Positions 45,938-53,553 of a DNA stretch of 64,000 bases are shown piece after piece. Position 1 is the stretch's first letter, and each line of letters opens with the position of its first letter. The notes beneath the pieces were generated by a model that had not been told where the DNA came from, ran no database searches, and saw only the letters and a program-made list of their open reading frames with translations. The DNA lies in contig NZ_JBFEFG010000268.1 in assembly GCF_040718835.1 (NCBI RefSeq), positions 62,001 through 126,000 of the forward strand, given 5' to 3'. The position numbers and the translations under genes are program-made. This stretch comes from Bremerella sp. JC817. Its GTDB lineage: Bacteria > Planctomycetota > Planctomycetia > Pirellulales > Pirellulaceae.

Positions 45938-46372
45938 CTACATCTTCAGGTCGAAGTCAAAGTGATTGTTCTGCTCGCTCACGTCGGCATTGAGTTGCGT
46001 CCGTGCGTTGTAACGCGACGGAATCGCCAGCGCCGTGCCGGATGTCAGATCGACGGTGGCAGGTGCGGCGAACTCGTCTTCATTTGGATCTTCGCCACTC
46101 CATACGATGCGTACCTGATTCGGGCCTTCCGTTGCTCCGAGGGCGGAGTCGGAGAACATCATCTGATAGTTTCCGTTGGCATCGGTCAGGCCGGAAGAAC
46201 GACGCCCTTCGGTCGGTTCAAAGTAAACTTTCAAGCCAGAGACGGGCGAGCCGTTTACCTTGACCGTACCAGAGACCGGAATCAGCTTCTGCGTATTCGC
46301 AGCGGGACTGCACCCGGTCGCCGCCAGCAGGGCGAGGGTAACGGCGGATGCGAGTAACGATCGTGTCGACAT
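45938..46372 (-). CDS. Small lipoprotein with transthyretin-like domain, sialic-acid operon
   Basis: I chose the ATG at 46372 because a clear lipoprotein signal follows ('LALLAATGC', Cys about residue 21); 144 residues. The mature part has 'PVSGTVKVNGSPVSGLKVYF' and 'TDANGNYQMMFSD', the same beta-sandwich pattern as the lipoprotein at 13861-14352. It lies 59 bases behind the DUF1559 gene and just before the sialidase gene, all in one direction. Anchored outside the cytoplasm, it may hold or guide the DUF1559 protein (inference). No enzyme motif is seen. Confidence 0.8.
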   Translation of the reverse strand: MSTRSLLASAVTLALLAATGCSPAANTQKLIPVSGTVKVNGSPVSGLKVYFEPTEGRRSSGLTDANGNYQMMFSDSALGATEGPNQVRIVWSGEDPNEDEFAAPATVDLTSGTALAIPSRYNARTQLNADVSEQNNHFDFDLKM

Positions 46373-46431
46373 GGAATTCACCTGAATCGAAAAATGAGTT
46401 GACGAAGGATGAAGTCGCTGCAGGACCTTGA

Positions 46432-47370
46432 TTAAAAGTTTCCGACCACCTGGCCATCGTTCCGCTGGCCTAGTCGCAGGTAAGTGGTCATATCGATCGT
46501 CTCGGGCAGAAACGTCGTCGAGCCATCCGACAACGCGAAGATCGCTCCGCCTGGGTGTCGACTGGTGAAGACGCGTTCTTCCTGGAAGCCATTGTTGCCA
46601 CCATCTTCGTTGATCGCGAAATCGACCACGCCGGTGATGGCAAAGACCGCTCCGGTCGAACAGTTCGCACACTTGTCGAGTCGCGTTCCAGCCCAGACGC
46701 CCATCTGGTTGCCGTGAAGCTGGCTTTTCTCGCCGATCGCCAGCGTGTTGCTCGTCCCGTCGGTGATGTCGGCGAAGCGAACGCCGCGACCTGGGCCGAG
46801 GACCCCTTCAAACTGATAGGTCGCCATTTGGGAGTCGGTTCGACCGTAGAAGGGATTCGAGGAACTCGAAAGGGCTGGCGACCAGGCAGCTCCGGATTGA
46901 GCCGTATCGTATCGCCCCAGAACGCCACTATAGTTGGAGGCCCCGAAGCGAAAGCCGCCGTTGACGACGATCGGATCAGGATTGTCCGAAGGACAGACGT
47001 ATGCTGGAAGCAGCGTCTGCGTCAGATCGAAGTTCGCCACACCAAGGCCGACGATTCCGACCTGAAGTTGGTCGTAGAGGGCATTCTGTTCGATGTAAGG
47101 CAAGAGGAAACTTCCCCAGCCCCACGAGGCCCGACCGAGAGTGTTCGATCCGCGCCCTTCCTGAAAATAGATCCAGCCTGGTGGAAACGAACCGATCGTA
47201 TCGTGATAGTTGTGCAGCGAGAGACTCAACTGCTTCAAATTGTTGGTGCATTGAATGCGTCGAGCCGCTTCGCGAGCTTGCTGGACGGCAGGCAACAACA
47301 ATGCGATCAGGACGCCGATGATGGCAATAACCACCAACAACTCAACGAGCGTGAAGCCGTTCCTTTTCAT
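46432..47370 (-). CDS. DUF1559 pseudopilin-like protein (H-X9-DG), first gene of the sialic-acid operon
   Basis: The 312-residue protein starts with a six-residue class III-like leader and 'GFTLVELLVVIAIIGVL', with Glu at +5 after the cleavage site. It continues with 'QQAREAARRIQCTNNLKQ' and ends in 'HPGGAIFALSDG', an exact H-X9-DG motif, about 30 residues before the C-terminus. The N-terminal 50 residues are nearly identical to the protein at 12879-13823, while the middle differs, as expected if the variable globular part is specific to a ligand. It is the promoter-proximal gene of the minus-strand run that includes sialidase, lyase and transporter. Confidence 0.9.
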   Translation of the reverse strand: MKRNGFTLVELLVVIAIIGVLIALLLPAVQQAREAARRIQCTNNLKQLSLSLHNYHDTIGSFPPGWIYFQEGRGSNTLGRASWGWGSFLLPYIEQNALYDQLQVGIVGLGVANFDLTQTLLPAYVCPSDNPDPIVVNGGFRFGASNYSGVLGRYDTAQSGAAWSPALSSSSNPFYGRTDSQMATYQFEGVLGPGRGVRFADITDGTSNTLAIGEKSQLHGNQMGVWAGTRLDKCANCSTGAVFAITGVVDFAINEDGGNNGFQEERVFTSRHPGGAIFALSDGSTTFLPETIDMTTYLRLGQRNDGQVVGNF

Positions 47371-47718
47371 GGGGTTTCAACCTTCTGCAATGGTATCCGG
47401 AGAATGAAAATGAATAAGTCGGAATCAAATGCATCGATGGTGTGTGTCGTGTTGGACGAAAGCCGAGGATCGAATCCGCATCGCGAAATGCAGGGGCTAC
47501 CAATGGCGTAGCGACGTCGGTCCGAGGCGTGGGGATTGAATGGGATCAACGACATACACGAAACTAACAGGACCCGTTTGGATAGGTTGCCGAAAAATGG
47601 CATGCTTATGTGCGCAAATGACCCGGGTGATATTTTTTTCAGTGAACGGGTCGTAAACGGCGATCAGGCGGGCTTTCGATAGCACCACCCCAAAAAATCA
47701 GATCTCAGGCAACTTCCC
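47371..47718. other. Divergent promoter region between the sialic-acid operon and an O-methyltransferase
   Basis: No gene is seen. GACCCG (47620-47625) and CGGGTC (47647-47652) are inverted arms around an AT-rich stretch with seven T (47633-47639). This may be an operator or part of the methyltransferase leader. I could not find a convincing CRE-like or XylR-type site by eye. Confidence 0.45.
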
Positions 47719-48792
47719 ATGCAAAACCCAACCCACAACAGCGCTGGCATTCAGCAGCCCACCACCGATCCAACGCCGATCTTCGAGCATTTCCGCGGGA
47801 TGCATGGTTCGGAACTGCTGACTGCGGCGGTGGCTCACTTCGATCTGTTCGGCCGTTTAGAAAAGACGCCGCTGACCTTCGACGCGCTGCGGAAAGAGCT
47901 GCAGCTCGAGAAGCGTCCGGCCGTCGTGTTGATCACGGCGCTGCGAGCGATGGGGCTGATTGCCGAGTCCGATGGCAAGTTAGCCCTCACCGAGCTGGCC
48001 AGCGAGCATCTGGTGCCGGGCAAGATGTTCGATTGTGGAAACTATTTGGGACTGGCAGCCCAGACCCCTGGCGTGTTGACGATGGTCAACCTGCTAGAGA
48101 GCAATCGTCCACTGGGTAGCGATGGTGATGATGCCAGCGGCGCGGCGTATATCTATCGGGATGGGATCAAGTCGGCGATGGAAGCGGAAGATCTCGCGCG
48201 GCACTTCACGTTGGCACTCTCCGGTCGTGCCAAGAATGTCGCACCAGCGCTGGCCGAAGCGGTCGCGATGGACGATGCCAAGGTCCTGCTCGATGTCGGT
48301 GGCGGGACAGGGATCTATTCGTACGTGATGCTCCAAAAGAACCCGCATCTGCGAGCGATCATCTTCGACCGACCGATGGTGCTGAATATCGCCGAAGAGA
48401 TGGCGAAAGAGTATGATGTGGCCGATCGCTGCGAGTTCGTCCGAGGTGATATGTTCGCCGACCCGTTCCCTGAGAAGGCTGATACGATTCTGCTCTCGAA
48501 CATTCTGCACGACTGGGACGAAGCCGAATGCCAGCTACTGGTCGATAAGTGTGCCGCAGCGTTGCCCGAAGGGGGTCGACTGCTGATTCACGACGTCTTC
48601 TTGAACGACGCACTCGACGGTCCGTTGCCAATCGCTTTGTATTCGGCGTCGCTGTTCTCGTTCACCGAAGGACGAGCTTACAGCGCTGCTGAGTATCGCG
48701 GAATGCTCGAAGCAGCCGGGCTGACCCCAGGACCGATCGCGCCGACGCTGGTTCACTGCGGCGTGCTGCCAGGAACACGCCACGCCAGGTAG
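47719..48792 (+). CDS. SAM-dependent O-methyltransferase (plant/bacterial small-molecule type)
   Basis: The 357-residue protein has an N-terminal winged-helix dimerisation domain (about 20-110, 'LTFDALRKELQLEKRPAVVL'). The C-terminal Rossmann domain has motif I 'VLLDVGGGTGIYSYVMLQ', 'IIFDRPMVLNIAEEM', and 'LLSNILHDWDEAECQLLVDK' with the catalytic-base His. This is the acetylserotonin/hydroxyneurosporene O-methyltransferase group. Such enzymes methylate phenolic or other hydroxyl groups of secondary metabolites. No biosynthetic cluster is next to it, so the substrate is unknown. Confidence 0.86.
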   Translation: MQNPTHNSAGIQQPTTDPTPIFEHFRGMHGSELLTAAVAHFDLFGRLEKTPLTFDALRKELQLEKRPAVVLITALRAMGLIAESDGKLALTELASEHLVPGKMFDCGNYLGLAAQTPGVLTMVNLLESNRPLGSDGDDASGAAYIYRDGIKSAMEAEDLARHFTLALSGRAKNVAPALAEAVAMDDAKVLLDVGGGTGIYSYVMLQKNPHLRAIIFDRPMVLNIAEEMAKEYDVADRCEFVRGDMFADPFPEKADTILLSNILHDWDEAECQLLVDKCAAALPEGGRLLIHDVFLNDALDGPLPIALYSASLFSFTEGRAYSAAEYRGMLEAAGLTPGPIAPTLVHCGVLPGTRHAR

Positions 48793-48800
48793 TCGATGTC

Positions 48801-50615
48801 TTAGCGGCTTAGATCGAGCTGCGAAAGTCCTTTCACCTTCGGTAGCTCCTCGGTATAACGTCTCTTTTCAGGACGACTCACCCTACCACTGGTCTTAGGT
48901 GAATCGTCAGGCGAGTAAGGAGCGGAGGACGAGGGAGTCGTCGAGGAAGGGCGATTGGAAGGGGCCGTCTGGTCCAGATAGGAAGGCCGGTCTTCCACGA
49001 GCGAACAGCTGTACTTGATAGGAATCGTGAGTGTCTTGCCATCCACGGTAATGTCGGCAGTTCCCTCGTAATCAATCGAACTGTACACCCCAGATCTGGT
49101 ACTAAAAACCATGTGTGCTTTCCCTTTCAAATGCAAGAAGGGAATCGCCTGATCTTTTTGAACGGTTTTCAAGTCATGGGTCTTTTCCACCGCGATGTCT
49201 TTCGTGACGCGTGACTTGACGCGATAGGTGGCTTGCTCAATTGCGGGGTGGAATTCGTACGAGGAAACCTCTTTGACCTTGGGATTGAATCCATATGGCA
49301 AGCGGCCACGGAGGAGCGGATTCATTCGGGCCAGTTCCGCCATGCGTGGGTCTTCCTCGATTACCAACTTCGAGTTCTTTTTCTGCGGAACGATCCGCAC
49401 ACTCGACGTTTCCCAGGTATCGGACGTGAAACGAGGGAGCGGCTCGAAGGCGATCGTGCTGAGTTCTCGCACAAACAGAGGCAACGTTTCGATACCATCG
49501 TCGTATTGGGTTTCACCGAACGGGTTGAGGACCAATCGGCCAGATTCCTGTTTCGTGGTCCCGCGAATATCGCGATAGAGGTTACCGGTTTTCGTTTGCT
49601 CGCTGACAAAAAAGCTGAATAGGACCAGTCGGTTATCGCTGGACCCAACCCCCTTGGGACCGGTTCTGACTTTCATTAGTGCGATTGATGGCTTCACATG
49701 TTCGGCCAGGTCAGGACCTGAAAGCTGTGGAGCGGAACTGGAACCGGCCGTGAACGAAATGTTGTTCCGCGCGAGCATGGCGGTTACCAGGTTCGATGGG
49801 ACGGCGAAACCAACGTTCGAGACGCCATCGCCTGAGAGTAATTCCGACGCGACGCTCGTCACTTGCCCTTTTTCGTCGACGACAGGACCGCCGCTGTTGC
49901 CTGGGTTGACGGTCGCGTCGAGCTGGAACATCTGGTCTGGCTTGCCTTCGTTGATGCCGGAGACCGTGCCACGGGCAATCTTCAGACTTTCGCCCAGCAC
50001 ATCAGTCAGCGGGAAGCCAACCACGCGAACTTCTTCCGCGAGACGAATGGTCGACGAGTCGATGATCGGCAGCGCCGGCATGTTGTGGGCATCGATCCGA
50101 ATCAACGCCAAGTCGTTCCGCGTGTCGAGGTCAACGACTTTGGCAATGTAGGTTTTGCCACCCAGATGGACATCGACGTTGACCGCCCCTTGAACCACGT
50201 GGGCGCACGTTACGAGGAAACCATCGGGATGGACGACGAAGGCGGTCCCGGTCGATTCGCCATCTTTGATTTCCAGCAGGCGATTCGGATCGCCAGTGCT
50301 GACTTCATACGAGATCTTGCCACCGTGATACTGCTCTTTGTCAGGCAGGGTCAGAACGGTTTGGATCTTGTAGGTCATCTTGCGCGTCGGAACTAGCGAG
50401 TATTGCAATTCGGTGGGGCGAATCTGATACGCCGGTTGATCGGCGAATGACGAGAGCGCACCACCACTTCCGTTCCCCTTTCGTCCAAATAGTGGAAGTC
50501 CGCCGGAGTTGGAACCGTCGGGCGAGACATCGGTATTGCAGCCGATCGCCGAAGCGGTGACGAGGAGAGCGAGCAGAGCTAAGCGTTTCCAAAACATTCG
50601 ATTGCGACAAGCCAT
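48801..50615 (-). CDS. Lipoprotein serine protease, trypsin-like S1C (DegP-type) domain with unknown C-terminal region
   Basis: The 604-residue protein has a lipoprotein signal ('ASAIGC', Cys about residue 26). A protease domain (about 115-295) shows the full triad: His in 'LVTCAHVVQG', Asp in 'DTRNDLALIR' and Ser in 'NPGNSGGPVVDE'. The usual PDZ domains are missing. Instead about 270 residues of unrecognised beta-rich sequence follow, ending in a Ser/Pro-rich tail. It should be a periplasmic, membrane-tethered protease or protease-like sensor. The SHD1-WD40 gene upstream reads in the same direction 60 bases away and may share its promoter. Confidence 0.87.
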   Translation of the reverse strand: MACRNRMFWKRLALLALLVTASAIGCNTDVSPDGSNSGGLPLFGRKGNGSGGALSSFADQPAYQIRPTELQYSLVPTRKMTYKIQTVLTLPDKEQYHGGKISYEVSTGDPNRLLEIKDGESTGTAFVVHPDGFLVTCAHVVQGAVNVDVHLGGKTYIAKVVDLDTRNDLALIRIDAHNMPALPIIDSSTIRLAEEVRVVGFPLTDVLGESLKIARGTVSGINEGKPDQMFQLDATVNPGNSGGPVVDEKGQVTSVASELLSGDGVSNVGFAVPSNLVTAMLARNNISFTAGSSSAPQLSGPDLAEHVKPSIALMKVRTGPKGVGSSDNRLVLFSFFVSEQTKTGNLYRDIRGTTKQESGRLVLNPFGETQYDDGIETLPLFVRELSTIAFEPLPRFTSDTWETSSVRIVPQKKNSKLVIEEDPRMAELARMNPLLRGRLPYGFNPKVKEVSSYEFHPAIEQATYRVKSRVTKDIAVEKTHDLKTVQKDQAIPFLHLKGKAHMVFSTRSGVYSSIDYEGTADITVDGKTLTIPIKYSCSLVEDRPSYLDQTAPSNRPSSTTPSSSAPYSPDDSPKTSGRVSRPEKRRYTEELPKVKGLSQLDLSR

Positions 50616-50675
50616 GGTGGACGGCTTTCGAGAGTGAGGTGATGAGGGTGGGGGATTTTTTAGTCGCGAGTTGGT

Positions 50676-51881
50676 CTATTCAGAAATTCGCACGACGATC
50701 ACGTCTTGCTTCGGACCGACGCCGGTGACCGCGACATGATCACCATCGGGTGAACAGGCCAGTTCCTGCACGTTACGGATATTGGTCAGCTCGATCGTCT
50801 TGAGATATTCACCGGTGGTGATATCCCAGACGCTCAGCTTCGCCTTGGCACCGGTTACAAGGCGTTTGCCATCCGGTAGAAACTTGAGCGACCACTGAAT
50901 CTCCGTATCGTGCATCAAACGACCCACGCCAGTCACTGTGTTGACGATGCGGATGTCATAGCTGCTGGAAACGGCAACGTACTCGCCAGTTGGCGAGATG
51001 GTCACTCGTTGCGGGTAGCTCTTGTTAAACTCCATCGTTTCCAGGAAACGTTTGTTTTCTAGATCGAAGAGATGCAACTTCCGGCCTTCGGTCGCGAGTG
51101 CCTGTTTGCCATTGGGCGTGAAGACACATTCTTTTACGTCCGCATGAACTTCTTTGAACTCGTGAATCATTTGGTGGGTCGCGAGATCCCAGTAGATCAG
51201 TTTCTGATCGGAGCTACCGGTAAGTAGCTTCGTCGAATCAGGTGAAAAGGCCATACTGCTGATGGGACCCTTGTGCCCTGTCAAAGTGCCAGCACGACTG
51301 AGGTCACCGCGAGGACTGACTTTCCAGATCGCGATCTGTTTTCGGTAGCCAGCGGTGGCAAGCCTCGTCCCGTCAGGTGAGAAGCAACAAGCGAGAATGT
51401 CGCCGAGATCATCGAGTTTCGATATCTCGTTAAGAACCGCCTCATGCTCGACGTCGAGCAGCTGAAACTTTCCACTCGACATGCCAGCAGCGATCCAGGC
51501 CCCGCTCGGCGAAAAGGTGATGTTTCGGAAACCCCACAGCGGAGCTTTAAAACGTCGCACCTCTCCCTCGGTCACGCCGGTCGGTGTCGAGATCTTCACG
51601 ACGCTCGGTGGTCCAACCGCTGCTGGCGATTGTTCCCCGAGATAGGCTTTGACCTCTGGGCGAGATTTCAGGAATTGCTGATCGGCAGAAGAAAGACGTT
51701 CCCACGGAACGGTCACCATGTCTCCATTTGCCTTACGAAGCGTAAGCGCGCCGTCGCGGAACGATTCGTATTCCGCATCGATCTTGAATTTGCCAGTAGA
51801 GTCGGTCCATTCACGGCCCGAAACCATTGTCGTCGAAAGCATGACGAGCAATAGCACCGCGCCAGGTCGTGTCCAAACCAT
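50676..51881 (-). CDS. Exported protein with SHD1 domain and WD40 beta-propeller
   Basis: I use the ATG at 51881 because a signal peptide follows at once ('PGAVLLLVMLSTTMVSG'); 401 residues. Residues about 22-85 form an SHD1 (SLA1 homology 1) domain: 'REWTDSTGKFKIDAEY', 'VPWERLSSADQQFL'. The rest is a seven-bladed-type propeller with WD40-like repeats, for example 'GHKGPISSMAFSPDSTKLLT' and 'SSDQKLIYWDLATHQMIHEF'. SHD1 is known from yeast Sla1 and is common in exported planctomycete proteins, where its role is unknown. The propeller probably serves protein-protein contacts. Confidence 0.85.
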   Translation of the reverse strand: MVWTRPGAVLLLVMLSTTMVSGREWTDSTGKFKIDAEYESFRDGALTLRKANGDMVTVPWERLSSADQQFLKSRPEVKAYLGEQSPAAVGPPSVVKISTPTGVTEGEVRRFKAPLWGFRNITFSPSGAWIAAGMSSGKFQLLDVEHEAVLNEISKLDDLGDILACCFSPDGTRLATAGYRKQIAIWKVSPRGDLSRAGTLTGHKGPISSMAFSPDSTKLLTGSSDQKLIYWDLATHQMIHEFKEVHADVKECVFTPNGKQALATEGRKLHLFDLENKRFLETMEFNKSYPQRVTISPTGEYVAVSSSYDIRIVNTVTGVGRLMHDTEIQWSLKFLPDGKRLVTGAKAKLSVWDITTGEYLKTIELTNIRNVQELACSPDGDHVAVTGVGPKQDVIVVRISE

Positions 51882-52125
51882 CGAGATGTGCCCCAGAAAA
51901 GATGAGTCAGAATCAAGCCCCATGGTACCGTTCTGATATTCAGGTACAAGTCTGCGAAAGCCTTTCATAGCAGACACTTGGCAAATGTTAAATTCACAAT
52001 GCGACTGTTAATTTTGTGGTGTGTCACGATTGGTGGTGATACAACGGTGGCAATTCGCCGCCGACACTTTTAAACTCTTCGCAACCTAATCTTCTCTTCG
52101 ACTCGCGGACGACTTGCCTGCCGCC

Positions 52126-53553
52126 ATGAGCACGACGTTAGAACAGCTTGGCTACCATTACTCGTTCGCCTCCGCGGTCGACGATCACGGCATCCAATTG
52201 GCGGCCTGCGATCAGCTTCGGACTTCGGCAACTTCGGCCGATAAAGTTCACGCCGGGCCATTTCTCCGCAGTCAGCTTGTTTACCCTCGCCAAACAGCCA
52301 GGATGCTGCGAGCTCTGAGCCGGGTTGTGCGAACGCATTACTTCGATGCTCGGCCACCACAACTCGATCCGATCGTGACCACCAGTCCTAGCGTCGTTCG
52401 GTTTGAAGGGTTTAGTGGCTGCTGTGGCGTTTACGTACGCCTCGACATCGACCGTGAAGCACTTCAGACACAAGAGATGCGGTGGGGAACAACCAATGTC
52501 GACTTCAATGGCGAAATGATTCAGCATCTCGATCGAATCGGCCGTGATACGAATGTCTCGCTCGATATTTCCCATGAAGGCATTTCGGTCGAACATAGCG
52601 GCGCCCAAGTCTTCGAGAAGAAGGTGACGTTGCCTAAACGTTGGATCAAAGGCTTGTGCGAAGTTCAGGTCTACCAGACCAGGTTGGAACTCGTGCATCG
52701 ATTCTCGCCAGGATTATTGATGCCATTACTTCAACAAGCAGGCGGCGGAACGGCACGCAGCGGAGCCGGTCGAAGTCGGGGACAGTTGAACTACCTCCTC
52801 GTCCAAGCAGGGCGGCCCCGGCTGTCCCCCAGAATGTCGCCAGGAGCGATCCCGGTCGGCGGACTGAACCGACTCGATTCGCTCCGTTCGATCTTGCCGC
52901 TGATTCGCGAAGTTCAACTTTACAGCGATCCAGAGTCTGGCGTGCATGCCTGGATGGCCGAATCGGAATCGCTTCGCTATTGGTTGGTGGTTTCGCCAGA
53001 GCTTTACCGTGGATTCTCTGGCGAGGGACAAGTTCTATCGGCACTCGCCAACGGCGCTTGGGAAGATCGTGTCGACGACCTTGAAGATTGGCTGGCGGGT
53101 GAAACCACAGGTCGAGCAGGTCAGCCACCGAAGGAGACGATTGACCCGGCCGAGATTGCGAGCGCCCTCGGGTGGAGTGTGGCAGATGCGAACATCGCAC
53201 TGGCAGGCCTGGCAACCAGTGGACTGGCAGGTTTTGACCTGGCGAATGGTTTCTATTTTCAGCGGCGATTGCCTATGAATCCGCAGGTCGTCGAGACCGA
53301 TCAGCCACGCCTTCGCGGCGCGAGGAAACTAGTCGACGAGAACGCAGTACGGCGGATCAACCTGGCTGCCAGCGAAGTTCGTGATTCCATCGCAATGGAA
53401 GTCCGCAGCGGCGAGATCGCTTATTTTGTTCGTCTCGGTTCCGAGGCCGACTCGTGTACTTGTCCCTGGTTCAGTCGGCACCAGGGTGAACGTGGTCCTT
53501 GTAAGCATGTTTTGGCGGCACGCATCGTGGCGCAGGGAAAGCACCAAAAATGA
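52126..53553 (+). CDS. SWIM zinc-finger protein, coupled to DUF6493 gene
   Basis: The 475-residue protein (ATG 52126) has no signal peptide. Near its C-terminus it carries the SWIM motif C-x-C-x(n)-C-x-H in 'CTCPWFSRHQGERGPCKH' (about residues 445-462), preceded by the typical strand 'RSGEIAYFVRLG'. The N-terminal 350 residues are unrecognised. SWIM domains bind zinc and contact DNA or protein. The stop overlaps the start of the DUF6493 gene (ATGA), so the two are made together. In other bacteria SWIM and DUF6493 proteins occur with MoxR-type AAA ATPase and VWA proteins; neither of those is next to this pair. Confidence 0.85.
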   Translation: MSTTLEQLGYHYSFASAVDDHGIQLAACDQLRTSATSADKVHAGPFLRSQLVYPRQTARMLRALSRVVRTHYFDARPPQLDPIVTTSPSVVRFEGFSGCCGVYVRLDIDREALQTQEMRWGTTNVDFNGEMIQHLDRIGRDTNVSLDISHEGISVEHSGAQVFEKKVTLPKRWIKGLCEVQVYQTRLELVHRFSPGLLMPLLQQAGGGTARSGAGRSRGQLNYLLVQAGRPRLSPRMSPGAIPVGGLNRLDSLRSILPLIREVQLYSDPESGVHAWMAESESLRYWLVVSPELYRGFSGEGQVLSALANGAWEDRVDDLEDWLAGETTGRAGQPPKETIDPAEIASALGWSVADANIALAGLATSGLAGFDLANGFYFQRRLPMNPQVVETDQPRLRGARKLVDENAVRRINLAASEVRDSIAMEVRSGEIAYFVRLGSEADSCTCPWFSRHQGERGPCKHVLAARIVAQGKHQK

